A DNA stretch of 64,000 nucleotides from Mercurialis annua (Eukaryota; Streptophyta; Magnoliopsida; Malpighiales; Euphorbiaceae), in NCBI RefSeq assembly GCF_937616625.2, contig NC_065576.1:1056501-1120500 (forward strand), in the 5' to 3' direction. The position numbers were made by a program, and so were the translations under genes. Below, piece after piece: positions 1 through 10,797 of this stretch (positions are counted from its first letter, which is position 1; the number at the start of each line of letters is the position of its first letter). The notes below the pieces were generated by a model. That model saw only the letters and a program-made list of their open reading frames with translations, did not search any database and was not told where the DNA came from.

Positions 1-150
1 TTGCAACTACGCACCGATATAGCCTGCTTGAATTGAAATATGCGGATCGCTAACTCGTCATCTAGACGAATTTCTCTGGAAATCATCATTGCACGCTTTA
101 GTCTCTTATAACTTGTCATTTGTCCAGAAAATAGGTGGCTACATGTATTA

Positions 151-800
151 ATTTTCAACTAAAAGACGTAAATATTCTTTTTTATTTTTATATTATTAAA
201 AAATATTTTTTTGTTCTTCTATATAAGATTAATAAAAAAAATTGACATGTATCATTTGTCTAATAATTCAAGCACAATTTTAAATGATATTAATATTTTA
301 AAATAACATTATTTTTTTGATAGTTTGATTTTAAAAAAACATTAAAATTTGCGGTATGATATTAATAAAAAGAATTATTAAATTAAATTTCAATTTAGTT
401 ATATTAGGACTTATGAATTGTTTTGTTTTTGCTCATCTCTGCATCACACTCAATGCATCTCATTTTATTAGTCATTTATTTCATTTGCATTACTAATATA
501 TTTCATTTTATATCATTTATTATGCTTATTGACTATTAAAATAAAAGATTGTAAATATTTTTAATTTTTGAAATACTTATATATTATGAAATATTATAAA
601 TTTTTATGTTGAAATATATATAGGCAATTATAGTTATAAATTTTACATATTAATTAATTATAGTAAATTTATTAATATTTAAAGTAAAAGAAAAAGCATA
701 TGTGATTATAATAATAAAACAAGATTAATGTGTTAAAATATCAAATCTTTTTTGTTGAGGTCAATTCTAAACAAACCTTTTAAAATCATCCATTTTAGCC
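151..800. repeat. Diverged direct repeat, copy A
   Basis: AT-rich stretch that matches 4318-4960 in the same orientation and order. Shared blocks include the segment around TTCTTCTATATAAGATTAA, the ATGAAATATTATAAATTTTT block, and the closing CAATTCTAAACAAACCTTTT block. The copies differ by many substitutions and small indels, so the duplication is old. The two copies bracket the protease pseudogene. They could be remnants of one dispersed element or of a local segmental duplication. No coding potential is seen. Confidence 0.7.
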
Positions 801-2285
801 TGTCGCACGTTTCAAGGGCTAAAAGAATCAACTAATAAAAGTTACATAAAAATTATTAATGGATAAACGAATTGGGTGAAAAAAAAATTATACAGTGAAT
901 TAGATAAAAAGAATCTATGACAATTTATTTTAGTATTTTCAATTTAAAATTTATAAGTCTATAAAATTTAGATTATTGTGCTTTAATTATAAAAAAGATA
1001 TAGCGTATATATATATACACCGCAGAATTATAGCCAGGCAAAACCTGGCGACGCCCTACCTCAGAACGAAAGTTTCGTAAGAGGTGAACGAGACTGAGCT
1101 ACTCGGTCCTGGTTCTTTATTATGCCAGTGTCTGTTTGGTTTATTGGCTAAGGGAGTTCTTAAATGTGGCTATCAACAAAGGAGATGATGCAATTTTTTT
1201 CTTCTGTTCTTAGATCAAAACAACGTCGTTGAACCTTTTAAAAACATTTGGAAAAAACGACGTTCGTTTTGACCAATTTTTAATTTGTTTTGAAAAGACT
1301 CAAAACAATGTCTTTTTATCCAAGAATATAAAAGTAAAATTTGCATCATTTTCTTCATTCGACAACAGCTGATATATCAAAAATTCAATTTTATACTCAA
1401 ACTCATATTTTCTAGCTTAGCAACAAGAAAATTTTGTCGTGATTTGAATTACATTTCATTCTAATTAATATTTTTAATATAGCCTCGTCTGATTCGATTT
1501 TGTATTTAATACGTCAACTATGATTATTTTTAAAATAATGTCAAATTTTAACCTATTTCAAATATGTCACAATTTTATTCAACATATTTTAACTACTTAA
1601 ACATTGAATTAGTCACCTAAAAATTGGCTGGTAAATTTGATTTCCAAATTAAGGATTTTAGATGGTTCAGTTTGATTTTAAGTGAAATATCAACATTTGT
1701 AATTAAAATTATACTTAAGTGGGCATTAATACGGCTGGCATGTGATAAAAACTGAAAGTATTTTAAAAAATGACTACAGTTGTATATTACAAATAATAAT
1801 CAGACCAAATATGATGAGTTTGAAAGTATTGATTAAAATTATACTGCCCTGTAAAATATTGGCATTTTTAAAATATTAAGCTTTTTATTTTTAAGTAAAA
1901 AACCATTGGACTGTCTTTATAAAGACAAATTCTCCACTTATTGAAAATCAATCACCTAAATTCTTGCATTAATATGTTCGCATGTAACGCTGAAAAATAT
2001 AAATCTCAACTTCACTACCACATACAACAATCTAATTAATAATATTTCATTGTTCAAAAACTTAAGACCTTATGATGTTCATTTTCAAACACATGTCATA
2101 CTTTGAAAATTTCACATTTCTACTATTATTGGAGCTACCCACATTACTACAATCTAACATTTTGAATGTTTCAGTTCTAATATTTTTTCAAAATCCTATT
2201 TAAGATACAACTCATCATTAACTCAAAAACTATCACAGTAAACTCAAAACATTTTAAAACATCACTTCCCTTAGCTTCTATTAGA
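801..2285. other. Intergenic region upstream of protease pseudogene
   Basis: AT-rich DNA with no supportable gene. Apart from the structured segment at 1031-1117 I see only low-complexity sequence. The last ~100 bases would be the promoter and 5' leader of the pseudogene at 2286; no clear TATA box was fixed. Confidence 0.6.
1031..1117 (-). repeat. Candidate tRNA-derived SINE fragment with three hairpins
   Basis: A GC-rich island in AT-rich DNA. Three stems can be drawn: GCCAGG (1033-1038) with CCTGGC (1044-1049); ACGAAA (1066-1071) with TTTCGT (1073-1078), flanked by CCTC/GAGG; and GACTGAG (1092-1098) with CTCGGTC (1102-1108). On the minus strand 1101-1090 reads TAGCTCAGTCTC, which resembles a pol III box A, and 1067-1058 reads GTTCTGAGGT, a weak box B, at tRNA-like spacing. 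The 3' CCAGG..CCTGG stem fits a SINE body. I saw no target duplication, so the family is not proven. Confidence 0.4.
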
Positions 2286-3534
2286 ATGGCTTTACTGCAA
2301 TTTTTTTCAATTGCCGTCTTCTTCATTTTTGCTAATCAAATAGCGTGTCGGGAGCTTCATGAGTTAACAATGGCGGAAAGGCACGGACAATGGCTTGTGG
2401 AGTACGAAAAGTCTTATAAGAATGACGAAGAGAAATTAAAAAGGTTTCAGATATTCAAGAAAAATGTTTTGAGTTCATTGAGAAATTTAATAACGCTGGC
2501 GAGGAATCATATAAACTTGGAATTAATCAGTTTGCTGATTTAACCAATGAAGAGTTTAGAGCTTCTTGGACTGCTTATAAGAGACATGCAGCTGGTGGTT
2601 CATTAACGGCTACGACGACACCATTTAAGTATGAAAATATTACTGATCCACCTTCTACCGTTGATTGGACGCAAAAACATGATGTTACTAGTGTTAAAGA
2701 TCAAGGAACTTGCGGTAAGTTACATGACATTAGTTCCATTTGATGTGGAACCTTTCATAATAATATACTTTATCTTTTGTCAAATCAATCTATTTTTATT
2801 TGATAATTTAAAATCAAACAAAATTATATGTTGGTATTACCTTAGTATGATTAAAATTTTAATACCAATCATAATATAAAAGTTTAGTAACATTCCAACT
2901 ATTATACTAGTTTACTAATCTAGCTTACTAATTTTCTATGAACAGGGAGTTGCTGGGCTTTCTCCGTCGTCGGAGCAACCGAAGGACTTCGCAAAATCAC
3001 AAAAAATAATTTAACATCTCTGTCTGTACAAGAGCTTTTAGATTGCAAAATAAAAGGTGAAGACAAAGGTTGTGAGGGTGGTTCAATAGAGGACACTTTC
3101 AAGTTCATCATAAACAATCGTGGAATCACCAGTGACCTTAAATACCCATACAAAGGAGCAGACCAAAAATGCGATCCCAAAAAGGTAACTTCACGCATAG
3201 CAACCATCACCGGGTACGAAAAAGTTCCAGCAAACAGCGAAAAAGATTTGATGAAAGCGGTGGCTAATCAACCAGTGGCTCGATTGACGCTGGTTCAACA
3301 TCCTTTCAATTCTACTCCACTGGTGTTTATAGAGAAACTTGTGGAACTAATATAAATCATGGAGTTTTAGCTGTCGGATATGGCCACAGTAATATTGCGA
3401 CAAAGTATTGGCTGGTAAAGAATTCTTGGGGAAAGAAATGGGGAGAGAAAGGGTTCGTGAGAATGGAGAGAAATGTAGAGTCTAAAAAAGGTCTTTATGA
3501 TATAGCGACAGATTGCTCATATCCGATAGCTTAG
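2286..3534 (+). pseudogene. Papain-like cysteine protease (SAG39-type) pseudogene
   Basis: Two exons, 2286-2714 and 2946-3534, with a GT-AG intron (2715-2945) placed exactly as in the intact paralogue at 12666, just before the catalytic GSCWAF motif. The start shows a signal peptide (MALLQFF...IACREL) and an I29 prodomain. The reading frame breaks twice. Two extra bases in the T run at 2467-2470 shift it before the prodomain ends, and about four bases are missing near 3278-3283, after AVANQPV. Beyond each break the family sequence resumes in another frame, including the catalytic Cys (GSCWAF), His (NHG) and Asn (NSWG). The conserved cysteine of the C-terminal GLCGIA motif is tyrosine here. 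Family members are secreted or vacuolar endopeptidases linked to senescence. As read, only a truncated prodomain (85 codons) could be made. Sequencing error could explain one break but hardly both plus the Cys loss. Confidence 0.9.
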
Positions 3535-4317
3535 TTTTGTTCATTTATTATTAGTGTTTTAATATAAGTTGTTTTTTTATTGATATAGTTCGGTTCAATT
3601 TAGCAATAAATTATTTTTTGATCTATTGATAATTGAGAATACGATAAAACTTATTTATTTTTCAATAGAAATATATCTACCTATCAGCTTATAAGAGCAT
3701 CTTCATTACTTATACAATATTTTATGCTAGTTTTAGCATAAAAATAATAAAGTCTTTAGATATAGTGTATGTTTTAAATTTCCCTAATTTTTGTAACTGG
3801 TTCTGACTTTGTATATAATGAATATATATTATCTAGCCTATTTTTCATATGAAATGTAAAAAATTAGTTTCCTACAAATGAATTGTTAAAACTAATTCAC
3901 CAAATTTTTCTTTGTTCAAAAATAAACTGTAGCGTAGGAAAAAAGAAAAGGTACATGGACGACGCAGCAGAAATGCATTAAAATGCGATGGAGAAAAAAA
4001 ATGACAAATAATAGGATAAATTTAAATATTCTTTGTAACATAATTAAATTATTGATGATAAATTTTTAATTAATTTAGAACAATATGATAATTTAGCATA
4101 TGTTAAATTTGTTTCAAATTTGACATCGAATTTACCATATGCCAAATTTAAAATAAAATATATTTGGAGACATATATTTTACCTTATATAGTCCTCACTT
4201 GATTCATTATAAAGTACTTTTCGGGAGTTTACTTTCCGAAAAGTTCAAAAATAAATTATTTATTTCATTTTTTTTTTGTTTCACAGGAAGTATATAATGA
4301 GTTTTGACATATTATAT
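3535..4317. other. Intergenic, 3' of protease pseudogene
   Basis: AT-rich; probable former 3' UTR and spacer. No gene, RNA or intact element is supported. Confidence 0.6.
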
Positions 4318-4960
4318 TAATTTTTTAACTAAAAAATGTAAATATTCTTTTCTATTTTTATATCATTAATTTTTTTATTCTTCTATATAAGATTAATAAA
4401 AAAAATTGACGTGTATAATTCAAGCACAAATGTTGTGTACATATTCAAATAGAAATATTTATTTTTTGATAGTTTAATTATATAGAAATATTAAGATTTT
4501 TGGTACGATATTAATAAAATAAATATTATTAAATTAAATTTCAATATATTTATATTAGGACTAATTAATTTTTTGTTTTTGCTCATCCCCGCATCACACT
4601 GAATACTAGTATTAAATATTTTTTCCGTCTCATTTTATTTGTCATTTTTTTCATTTACACACATATCAAAAAGTATATTAAATATTACTAATATATTTTA
4701 TTTTATATCCTTTATTATATTTTTTTATTATTAAAATAAAAGATTACAGATTTATAAAATTTTAAAAAATACTTATATATTATGAAATATTATAAATTTT
4801 TATGTTGAAATATGAATTAGGCAATTATAGTTACAAAATTTATATATTAAAGTAAAAATATGATTAAAATAATAATAAAGGTTTAATGTGTTAAAATATC
4901 AAACCTTTTTGTTTGAGATCAATTCTAAACAAACCTTTTAAAACTACTAATTTTAGATCA
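4318..4960. repeat. Diverged direct repeat, copy B
   Basis: Second copy of the repeat at 151-800, same orientation, roughly 4.2 kb downstream. It contains an extra Stowaway-like CCGTCTCATTTTATTTGTC segment near 4625 that is degraded in copy A. Non-coding. Confidence 0.7.
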
Positions 4961-6312
4961 TTTTCAATGAACATTACTCCTTCTTTTTTCCAAAATGCCA
5001 AAAAATTTCAATTTGTTTCAGTTATGGCCATTTGCGTCAATTATTTTATTATTTTAATAAAAAATAAAATGAAAAATGGTTAGATTTTGAAAATTTTGGT
5101 ATCTTTTGAAAACGAATCAGTGGTTGGCTAAAATTAAAACATACTCATTGTGAATAGATAAAATTTACGGTTTTGAAAGGTTTGATACTTTAAAGACAAT
5201 TAACATAACAAAATATTATAAAAAAAATTGACACATTAAAAAGGTAAAAAATTTGATAAGTAAGAAGAGGGAGTAATTATCTCAAAAAAATGAGGGAGCA
5301 ATTGAAAGGGATATTTGTATATTAAATCTCCATGTTATACTATTTTTGCGATTTCATTTCATTTTTTAAATATGCGGTATTTTATATGAAAATTACAAAC
5401 CACATAATCTCAAATAATTGAAAGGTTGATATGTGCCATGCAGATTTTAAAAAATAAACCGAAATCGCCAAAAAAATTTGAACTATTTAAATTTACGCAA
5501 AAGGTACAAAAAACTCTTCAAGTTATTCAAAAAGAATACATAAGCCCTTTAAATATTTTTGGTCCATTTAAACCCTTGATGTTTTCAAATTGTGCAAAAC
5601 AGTCCTCTAATTATTTTAAAAAGATCATTTAAGCTTTTTTAATTTACGTTCTGGAAACTTAACCCCTCAAGTTTTTGTTAAAAATTTTAAACATTAAGAT
5701 AATTTTTGAACCTTTTTCCTATACGGTTATGAGAGACATGTCAACAATTAACATGTGTTTCTAATGGTGTTGGATAAAAGCGGTTATTTGTTCTGTTTGG
5801 GAAAATAAAGAGGGCTTAATTGTTTCTAAAATAATTTAAGGGTTAATATGTATTTTAATAAAAACTACGAGATTTATTCGTACCTTTTGCCTTTAATTTA
5901 ATATGCAAATAACAAAATTATAAAAGATTATAAGGTTACAACTACTTAAAGCTGTCGCCGAATCATAAACTTGAGCTCTACACTTCTGTCTGTATTTTAA
6001 TATTTTTGAAACCCAAACACAAGAGAGAAACCGCAATCAAATTTTGAAGGAACCCGGTTTCTCCTCAATTATTCGGTCTGCTATCATTATTTGTCTAGTT
6101 AATGGCACTTGTTTTTACACTGCCTGTTACCTGTTTGATAAAAGTCCTCAACCAGTTTTCTAAATCAAATTTCTAACCTTTTCTGCTTGTAAATTGATTA
6201 AATTTGTTAAACTGCTTGTAAATTGTTACTACATTGTGTTTTCTTTTTATTTGTGTGTTTGTTTGGTAATTTGTATGCTCATTTCTGTTTTTTTGGGTTA
6301 ATGGTTTAAGAA
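4961..6312. other. Intergenic, upstream of RRP42
   Basis: AT-rich DNA without a supportable gene. The short open frame at 5426-5632 has no recognisable family and lysine/asparagine-rich AT-driven composition, so I do not call it. The stretch from about 5950 is the probable 5' UTR and promoter of RRP42. Confidence 0.6.
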
Positions 6313-8560
6313 ATGGTAGGACTTTCAAATGGGGAAAAGAATTTTATACAGGGCGGAATCAGTCAAAACCTTCGTTGTGATGGTCGAAAACGATATGATT
6401 ATCGACCCATTTTTGTCGAAACTGGAGTCATTCCTCAGGTATATGAACTTCGGTTATATTTGTTTCTTTTTCTACAGGTTTATTCATATCTTTTTTCATG
6501 ATAAATTTGATGACTTTCAATACAGGCAAATGGCTCGGCGCGAGTCAGGATTGGTGCAACTGAGGTTATTGCTAGTGTGAAGGTAGAGTAGCATACATTT
6601 GTAGTTTCTTTTTAATTTTTATGTAAATGCATTATTCGGGGTTTGAATACATTGCATTTTTTGTGCTATAACTGCAGGCTGAACTTGGAAGGCCAAGTGT
6701 ATTGCATCCTGACAAGGGAAAAGTTTCTATATATGTTGATTGTAGTGCAGTTGCAGAACCAATGTTTGAGGTATATCTCTTGTCAAAAGTTAATGTATTT
6801 GCATAAATAGTTGTCGATTTGATCCGAGATCTCTTAATTCATAAGTTATTGCTCTTTCATAGTGATCTTTTCCATCTTTAATTATTGCTCTTTCCTTAAG
6901 TTAATATATCTGCATCTATCTTAGGGAAGAGGGGGCGAGGAGCTGTCAGCAGAACTTTCCGCAGCACTTGAACGTTGTCTTTTGGGTGGTAAAAGTGGAG
7001 AAGGTTTGTATTATTAGTACAGAAAGACTTGTTACTGCAAGCATGTTTTACTGTTTCCTTAATTTACCTCGTTTTTGAAGTGTAACTTTTTTTTCTTCTA
7101 ATAATTTATTTTATTATAAGGTTCTTGTTACTTGTTCTAATCTTAAAGTGATTGGCATGTCTCAGGGGCTGGAATTGATCTAGCATCTCTGTTAGTTGCA
7201 GAAGGAAAAATCTGTTGGGATCTTTACGTTGATGGCCTTGTCATCAGTTCTGATGGAAATCTTCTAGATGCTCTAGGTGCTGCAATTAAGGTAACCGTAC
7301 ATCTATAGTATTATGCTGGGCATCCTTTAAAATAGTTGGAGAGGTTATTGATATGCCGTTTTTACACCATTTGAATCCATTATTTCTTGCAAATGAAACT
7401 TTCGCTAATGTTGTTGAAATGATGCTTATGATTATGATCTATTTGTGAATGAACAATGGCGAGATTTAAGAATTATTCATGAAGTGCTTATGTAAGTGAT
7501 CATAATTTATTACACAAAAGAATGGAGAAGTATTTTAGGAGAACTGCCAATAGTAACAACGTGATAACGGTCTTAGTGGTAATTAAATGCTAAAGAATTT
7601 AACCTTAGGCACTAAGAAAAAGGAATTATCATGAACATCATCTCTCGCATGTTTGAATGCCTGCAACTTTTATCATTTTAGTAAACAAATCTTTCCCATA
7701 ATGTTAGGAATTTAAGTTTATCTGACGTAAGTGGAGTTTATAAGGAATGACTAAAAAATGGAAGATAAGTGGAATTATGCTCTTTCTTACTTTTTTTTTC
7801 CTTAATCGAGTCTTCTGCAGTAAATAAAAGTATAAAACCTAAAAGACGGTCCTGTCCAGAAAATGTGCAAGTTTATAACAACTTAGTGACCTTGCTTGTT
7901 ACTCTTTATTGCCACACTTTAGTGATAAAAGGGAAATCTTCCTAGGCATCTTTTTGTTATTTCGAGTCAACGCCAATTGATAAGAAAAAATCTTTCATAT
8001 GTAAATAATGTTACCATGTTTCCAGATACTTTCACTTTGAGACGAGGTGATTTTGTTTTTACTGATATTTATTGATTATGGTACTTTGCTCCTAAAGGCT
8101 GCCTTAAGCAATACTGGCATACCAAAAGTCAATGTGGCAGCCGGGGGATCTGGTGATGAGCAACCAGAGGTTGACATAAGCGATGAAGAGTTTCTTCAGT
8201 TTGACACATCGGCAGTTCCTGTTATAGTTACATTACTGAAGGTAACACAGTTAACTGTCTTTTTATGCCCACAAGCTCTGCATAAGGCTCAATTTCACTA
8301 TGAACGTCTTGGCCGTTTAGGTGGGGAGGCACTATATTGTTGATGCAACTTCAGAAGAGGAGTCACATATGAGCTCTGCCATTTCTGTTTCGATTAACAG
8401 GAGAGGGCACATTTGTGGGCTGACGAAACGAGGAGGTGCAGGTATCGATCCGAGCATAATTTCTGACATCATATCTGTCGCTAAACATATCAGTGAGCAG
8501 CTAATTGATAAACTGGATTCTGAAATATCTGCTGCTGAGGCTGGTGAAGATGAACAATGA
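6313..8560 (+). CDS. RRP42: Exosome complex component RRP42 (RNase PH-fold subunit)
   Basis: Seven exons: 6313-6438, 6526-6582, 6678-6770, 6925-7003, 7166-7290, 8098-8241, 8321-8560, all with GT-AG introns and consistent phases, giving 287 residues, the usual length of plant RRP42. The N-terminus MVGLSNGEKNFI, then DGRKR and the RPI-VETGVIPQ block, match the conserved start of the family. GRGGEELSAEL, LYVDGLVISSDGNLLDALGAA and the C-terminal HICGLTKRGG segment match the RNase PH fold. RRP42 is one of six RNase PH-like subunits forming the ring of the nuclear and cytoplasmic RNA exosome, which processes and degrades RNA 3' to 5'. In plants most ring subunits are thought to be structural. Nothing is broken; the longest intron (7291-8097) holds no recognisable insert. 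The start is the first ATG of the conserved N-terminus. Confidence 0.95.
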
Positions 8561-9210
8561 CAAATTTAACACATGAACGTTTTTTGCAAGCTTAATTACA
8601 GCATTGCTCTTCAGGCACCGTAGCTTGATGAAGATAGAATAGGGCTTAAAATGTGTTGTACATTATTTTGGTGCATCTCAACATATCATTAATTATAATT
8701 TATTTTTGAAAGTTAAACAATTCCTTTATGTTTGCATGTTCATTGATGGGAGTGGCTATTCCACATTTGTTATGATTTTGTATCATCTGGTATTTCATTT
8801 AATTTTTGATATCAATTCTCTCAATTTTGAGATTTGAGTGAACTTTCTGTGAGATTGGGACTAGACCTGGAAGACCGGAATGTACAAATAATTTTACAAG
8901 GATCTAATTTCTATACAATCAAAGTTTTGGGACCCAATAATGTATTTTGTCAAACTTCTAACAGAAAATATGCTTTCCAAGCAATGAAGGCACAGACAAA
9001 TAATGCAGCAACTCATGGTCATGAGAATTATTAGAAGGCTAAACTCATTATGGTTTCCTTACACTTTTATAAATTGAGATGATTTTGCTCATTGTTTAGA
9101 AGCAGTATTTCAAAAATACCAACCAAATGGCACCTAAGCTTGTAAAACTTACAGATGAAGAACAAGCACAATCTAATTAATTATGTACAAATGCCTCATC
9201 AAACATCATC
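8561..9210. other. Convergent spacer between RRP42 and PPR gene
   Basis: Tail-to-tail spacer of 650 bp that must hold both 3' UTRs and polyadenylation sites. The open frame at 8834-9034 has no family resemblance and lacks an ATG start, so it is left out. Confidence 0.6.
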
Positions 9211-10797
9211 TCATCTCTCTACTGTTGAGTTGATAGGTTCAACTTCTTCAACACATTCTGTCATTACATGTCTATCTTTCAATTTTCCGCTTAAATTCAT
9301 CGCTAAATGTTCTTTTCCACTTTGGCAAAGCCCGTTGTAAATTTCCAACAAAACATCAGAACCAGGAGACACACACCTTTCAAACATTTCAATCAAGACT
9401 TGAAATGCTCCTTCAAAATCCTCATTCTTGCAGAAGGAAGATAACAGCATGTCGAAAGTTTGTTCGTTAGGATGACAACCAGCCCTCGTCATACTTTTAT
9501 ACAACTGAAAGGCGCGGTCTGAGTTATTTCTCATACACTGACCCGTAATAAGAGCCGAAAAGGTCGAGGCATTTGGGACTAAATTTTCTTTATCAAGCTC
9601 TTTAACCATATATGCAGCTTTCTTGGTCTTACCCTCCTTGCAAAGACCCAAAATCAACGCATTATACGTCAATATATCCGATTTTACCCCATCCCTTGAC
9701 ATTTCCTCATGTAACCTTCTCCCCATTTCGGTATTCCCAGCTCGGCTGTATCCATTTATCAACGTATTATAAGTTATGGTATTAGGAGCCACATTCAAGA
9801 CTTTCATCTCACTAAAAACTCTACTAGCTTCATTCATGTTCCCTTGTTTGCGAAATCCATTAATCAGACTATTGTAAGTAACCACATTTGCCTCCACACC
9901 TTTCTCCCTCATCGAGTTTTTAAGCTTCGCAGCTGAGTTCAAAAGACCATTCCGACAATACCCAGCAATCAAGGTATTGTAAGACGTATCATTAGGACTG
10001 ATTCCGACTCTTTCCATTTCCTCAAACACTTGAACCGCCTTTTCAAGTTTTCCCGATTTGCAAAACGAAGACATAACCATGTTTAAAGTGTACACATTTG
10101 GCGATATCCTACATTTTCGCATTTCTTTATAAAATCTCAACGCAATATCCACCCGATTTAAATCAATCAGCGAGCTCAAATAAGCATTGCAAGACTCAAC
10201 AGTAGGCAAAAATCCATAACCCTTCATCTGAAAGAACGTATCAGTAGCATTCCGAAACTTTTTCATATGCGCATACGTCTTAAACAACGAATCAAACACA
10301 CGAGGTGAAGAATCACACATTCGATAAGAATAAAGAATCGCTTCAAACAGCTTATCCGGAAAATCAATAGATAAACCCTTAACAAGAACACTCTTCAAAA
10401 TGAACTCGGCAGATTTAAATTTTCGGTTTTTCGTCAAAATGTGAAGAATCATTGACCGGGTTTCAAGCGTATGCGAATCGGGGTTACGGGTTTGAACCCA
10501 GTTAAAGAATTCAAGAGATAAAACATGATCTTTTTGAGTCTTGAGCAAAATGTGCTTAACTCTAAATGGTGTCAAACGGGTAGACAAAGACCCAAGTTTT
10601 TCCCAGTCAGAGTGAATTAAATGACTGTAAGCAACATTAACAAAATCAAGATCTTGACCCTTTGGTTCAGGGAGTGTTCTATTGGGAATTGGGATTAGAT
10701 TCCAATTCTTCCTGAAAATTAGGGTTTTGGGAGAATTAGGGTTCATGGACATAGAATCTAGCAGATTTGAAAATTGACGCAATTGAAAAATACCCAT
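9211..10797 (-). CDS. P-class pentatricopeptide repeat protein, probably mitochondrial
   Basis: Intronless 528-residue protein starting at the ATG at 10797-10795. The first ~45 residues are rich in Ser, Asn, Arg and Pro and poor in acid residues, as in an organelle targeting peptide. A non-repeat region follows. From about residue 170 nine 35-residue PPR motifs run without gaps (for example YNTLIAGYCRNGLLNSA, YNSLINGFRKQGNMNEA), and a degenerate tenth follows. There is no E, DYW or SMR domain, so it is a pure P-class protein. Such proteins bind organelle RNA in a sequence-specific way and act in processing, stability, splicing or translation. It looks like the family of Arabidopsis At4g26680, from memory. 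Positions 5 and 35 of the repeats are mostly Asn/Asn (see findings). It is convergent with RRP42, and its own promoter lies in 10798-11000. Confidence 0.93.
   Translation of the reverse strand: MGIFQLRQFSNLLDSMSMNPNSPKTLIFRKNWNLIPIPNRTLPEPKGQDLDFVNVAYSHLIHSDWEKLGSLSTRLTPFRVKHILLKTQKDHVLSLEFFNWVQTRNPDSHTLETRSMILHILTKNRKFKSAEFILKSVLVKGLSIDFPDKLFEAILYSYRMCDSSPRVFDSLFKTYAHMKKFRNATDTFFQMKGYGFLPTVESCNAYLSSLIDLNRVDIALRFYKEMRKCRISPNVYTLNMVMSSFCKSGKLEKAVQVFEEMERVGISPNDTSYNTLIAGYCRNGLLNSAAKLKNSMREKGVEANVVTYNSLINGFRKQGNMNEASRVFSEMKVLNVAPNTITYNTLINGYSRAGNTEMGRRLHEEMSRDGVKSDILTYNALILGLCKEGKTKKAAYMVKELDKENLVPNASTFSALITGQCMRNNSDRAFQLYKSMTRAGCHPNEQTFDMLLSSFCKNEDFEGAFQVLIEMFERCVSPGSDVLLEIYNGLCQSGKEHLAMNLSGKLKDRHVMTECVEEVEPINSTVER

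Noticed and set aside
1031..1117. Hammerhead or twister ribozyme
   Set aside because: The stems look suggestive, but the hammerhead core CTGATGA...GAAA is absent on both strands and no twister core was found.
5426..5632. 68-codon Lys-rich open frame upstream of RRP42
   Set aside because: Composition is what AT-rich random sequence gives; no motif or neighbour support.
8834..9034. 66-codon open frame between RRP42 and the PPR gene
   Set aside because: No ATG start, no family resemblance, lies where two 3' UTRs must be.
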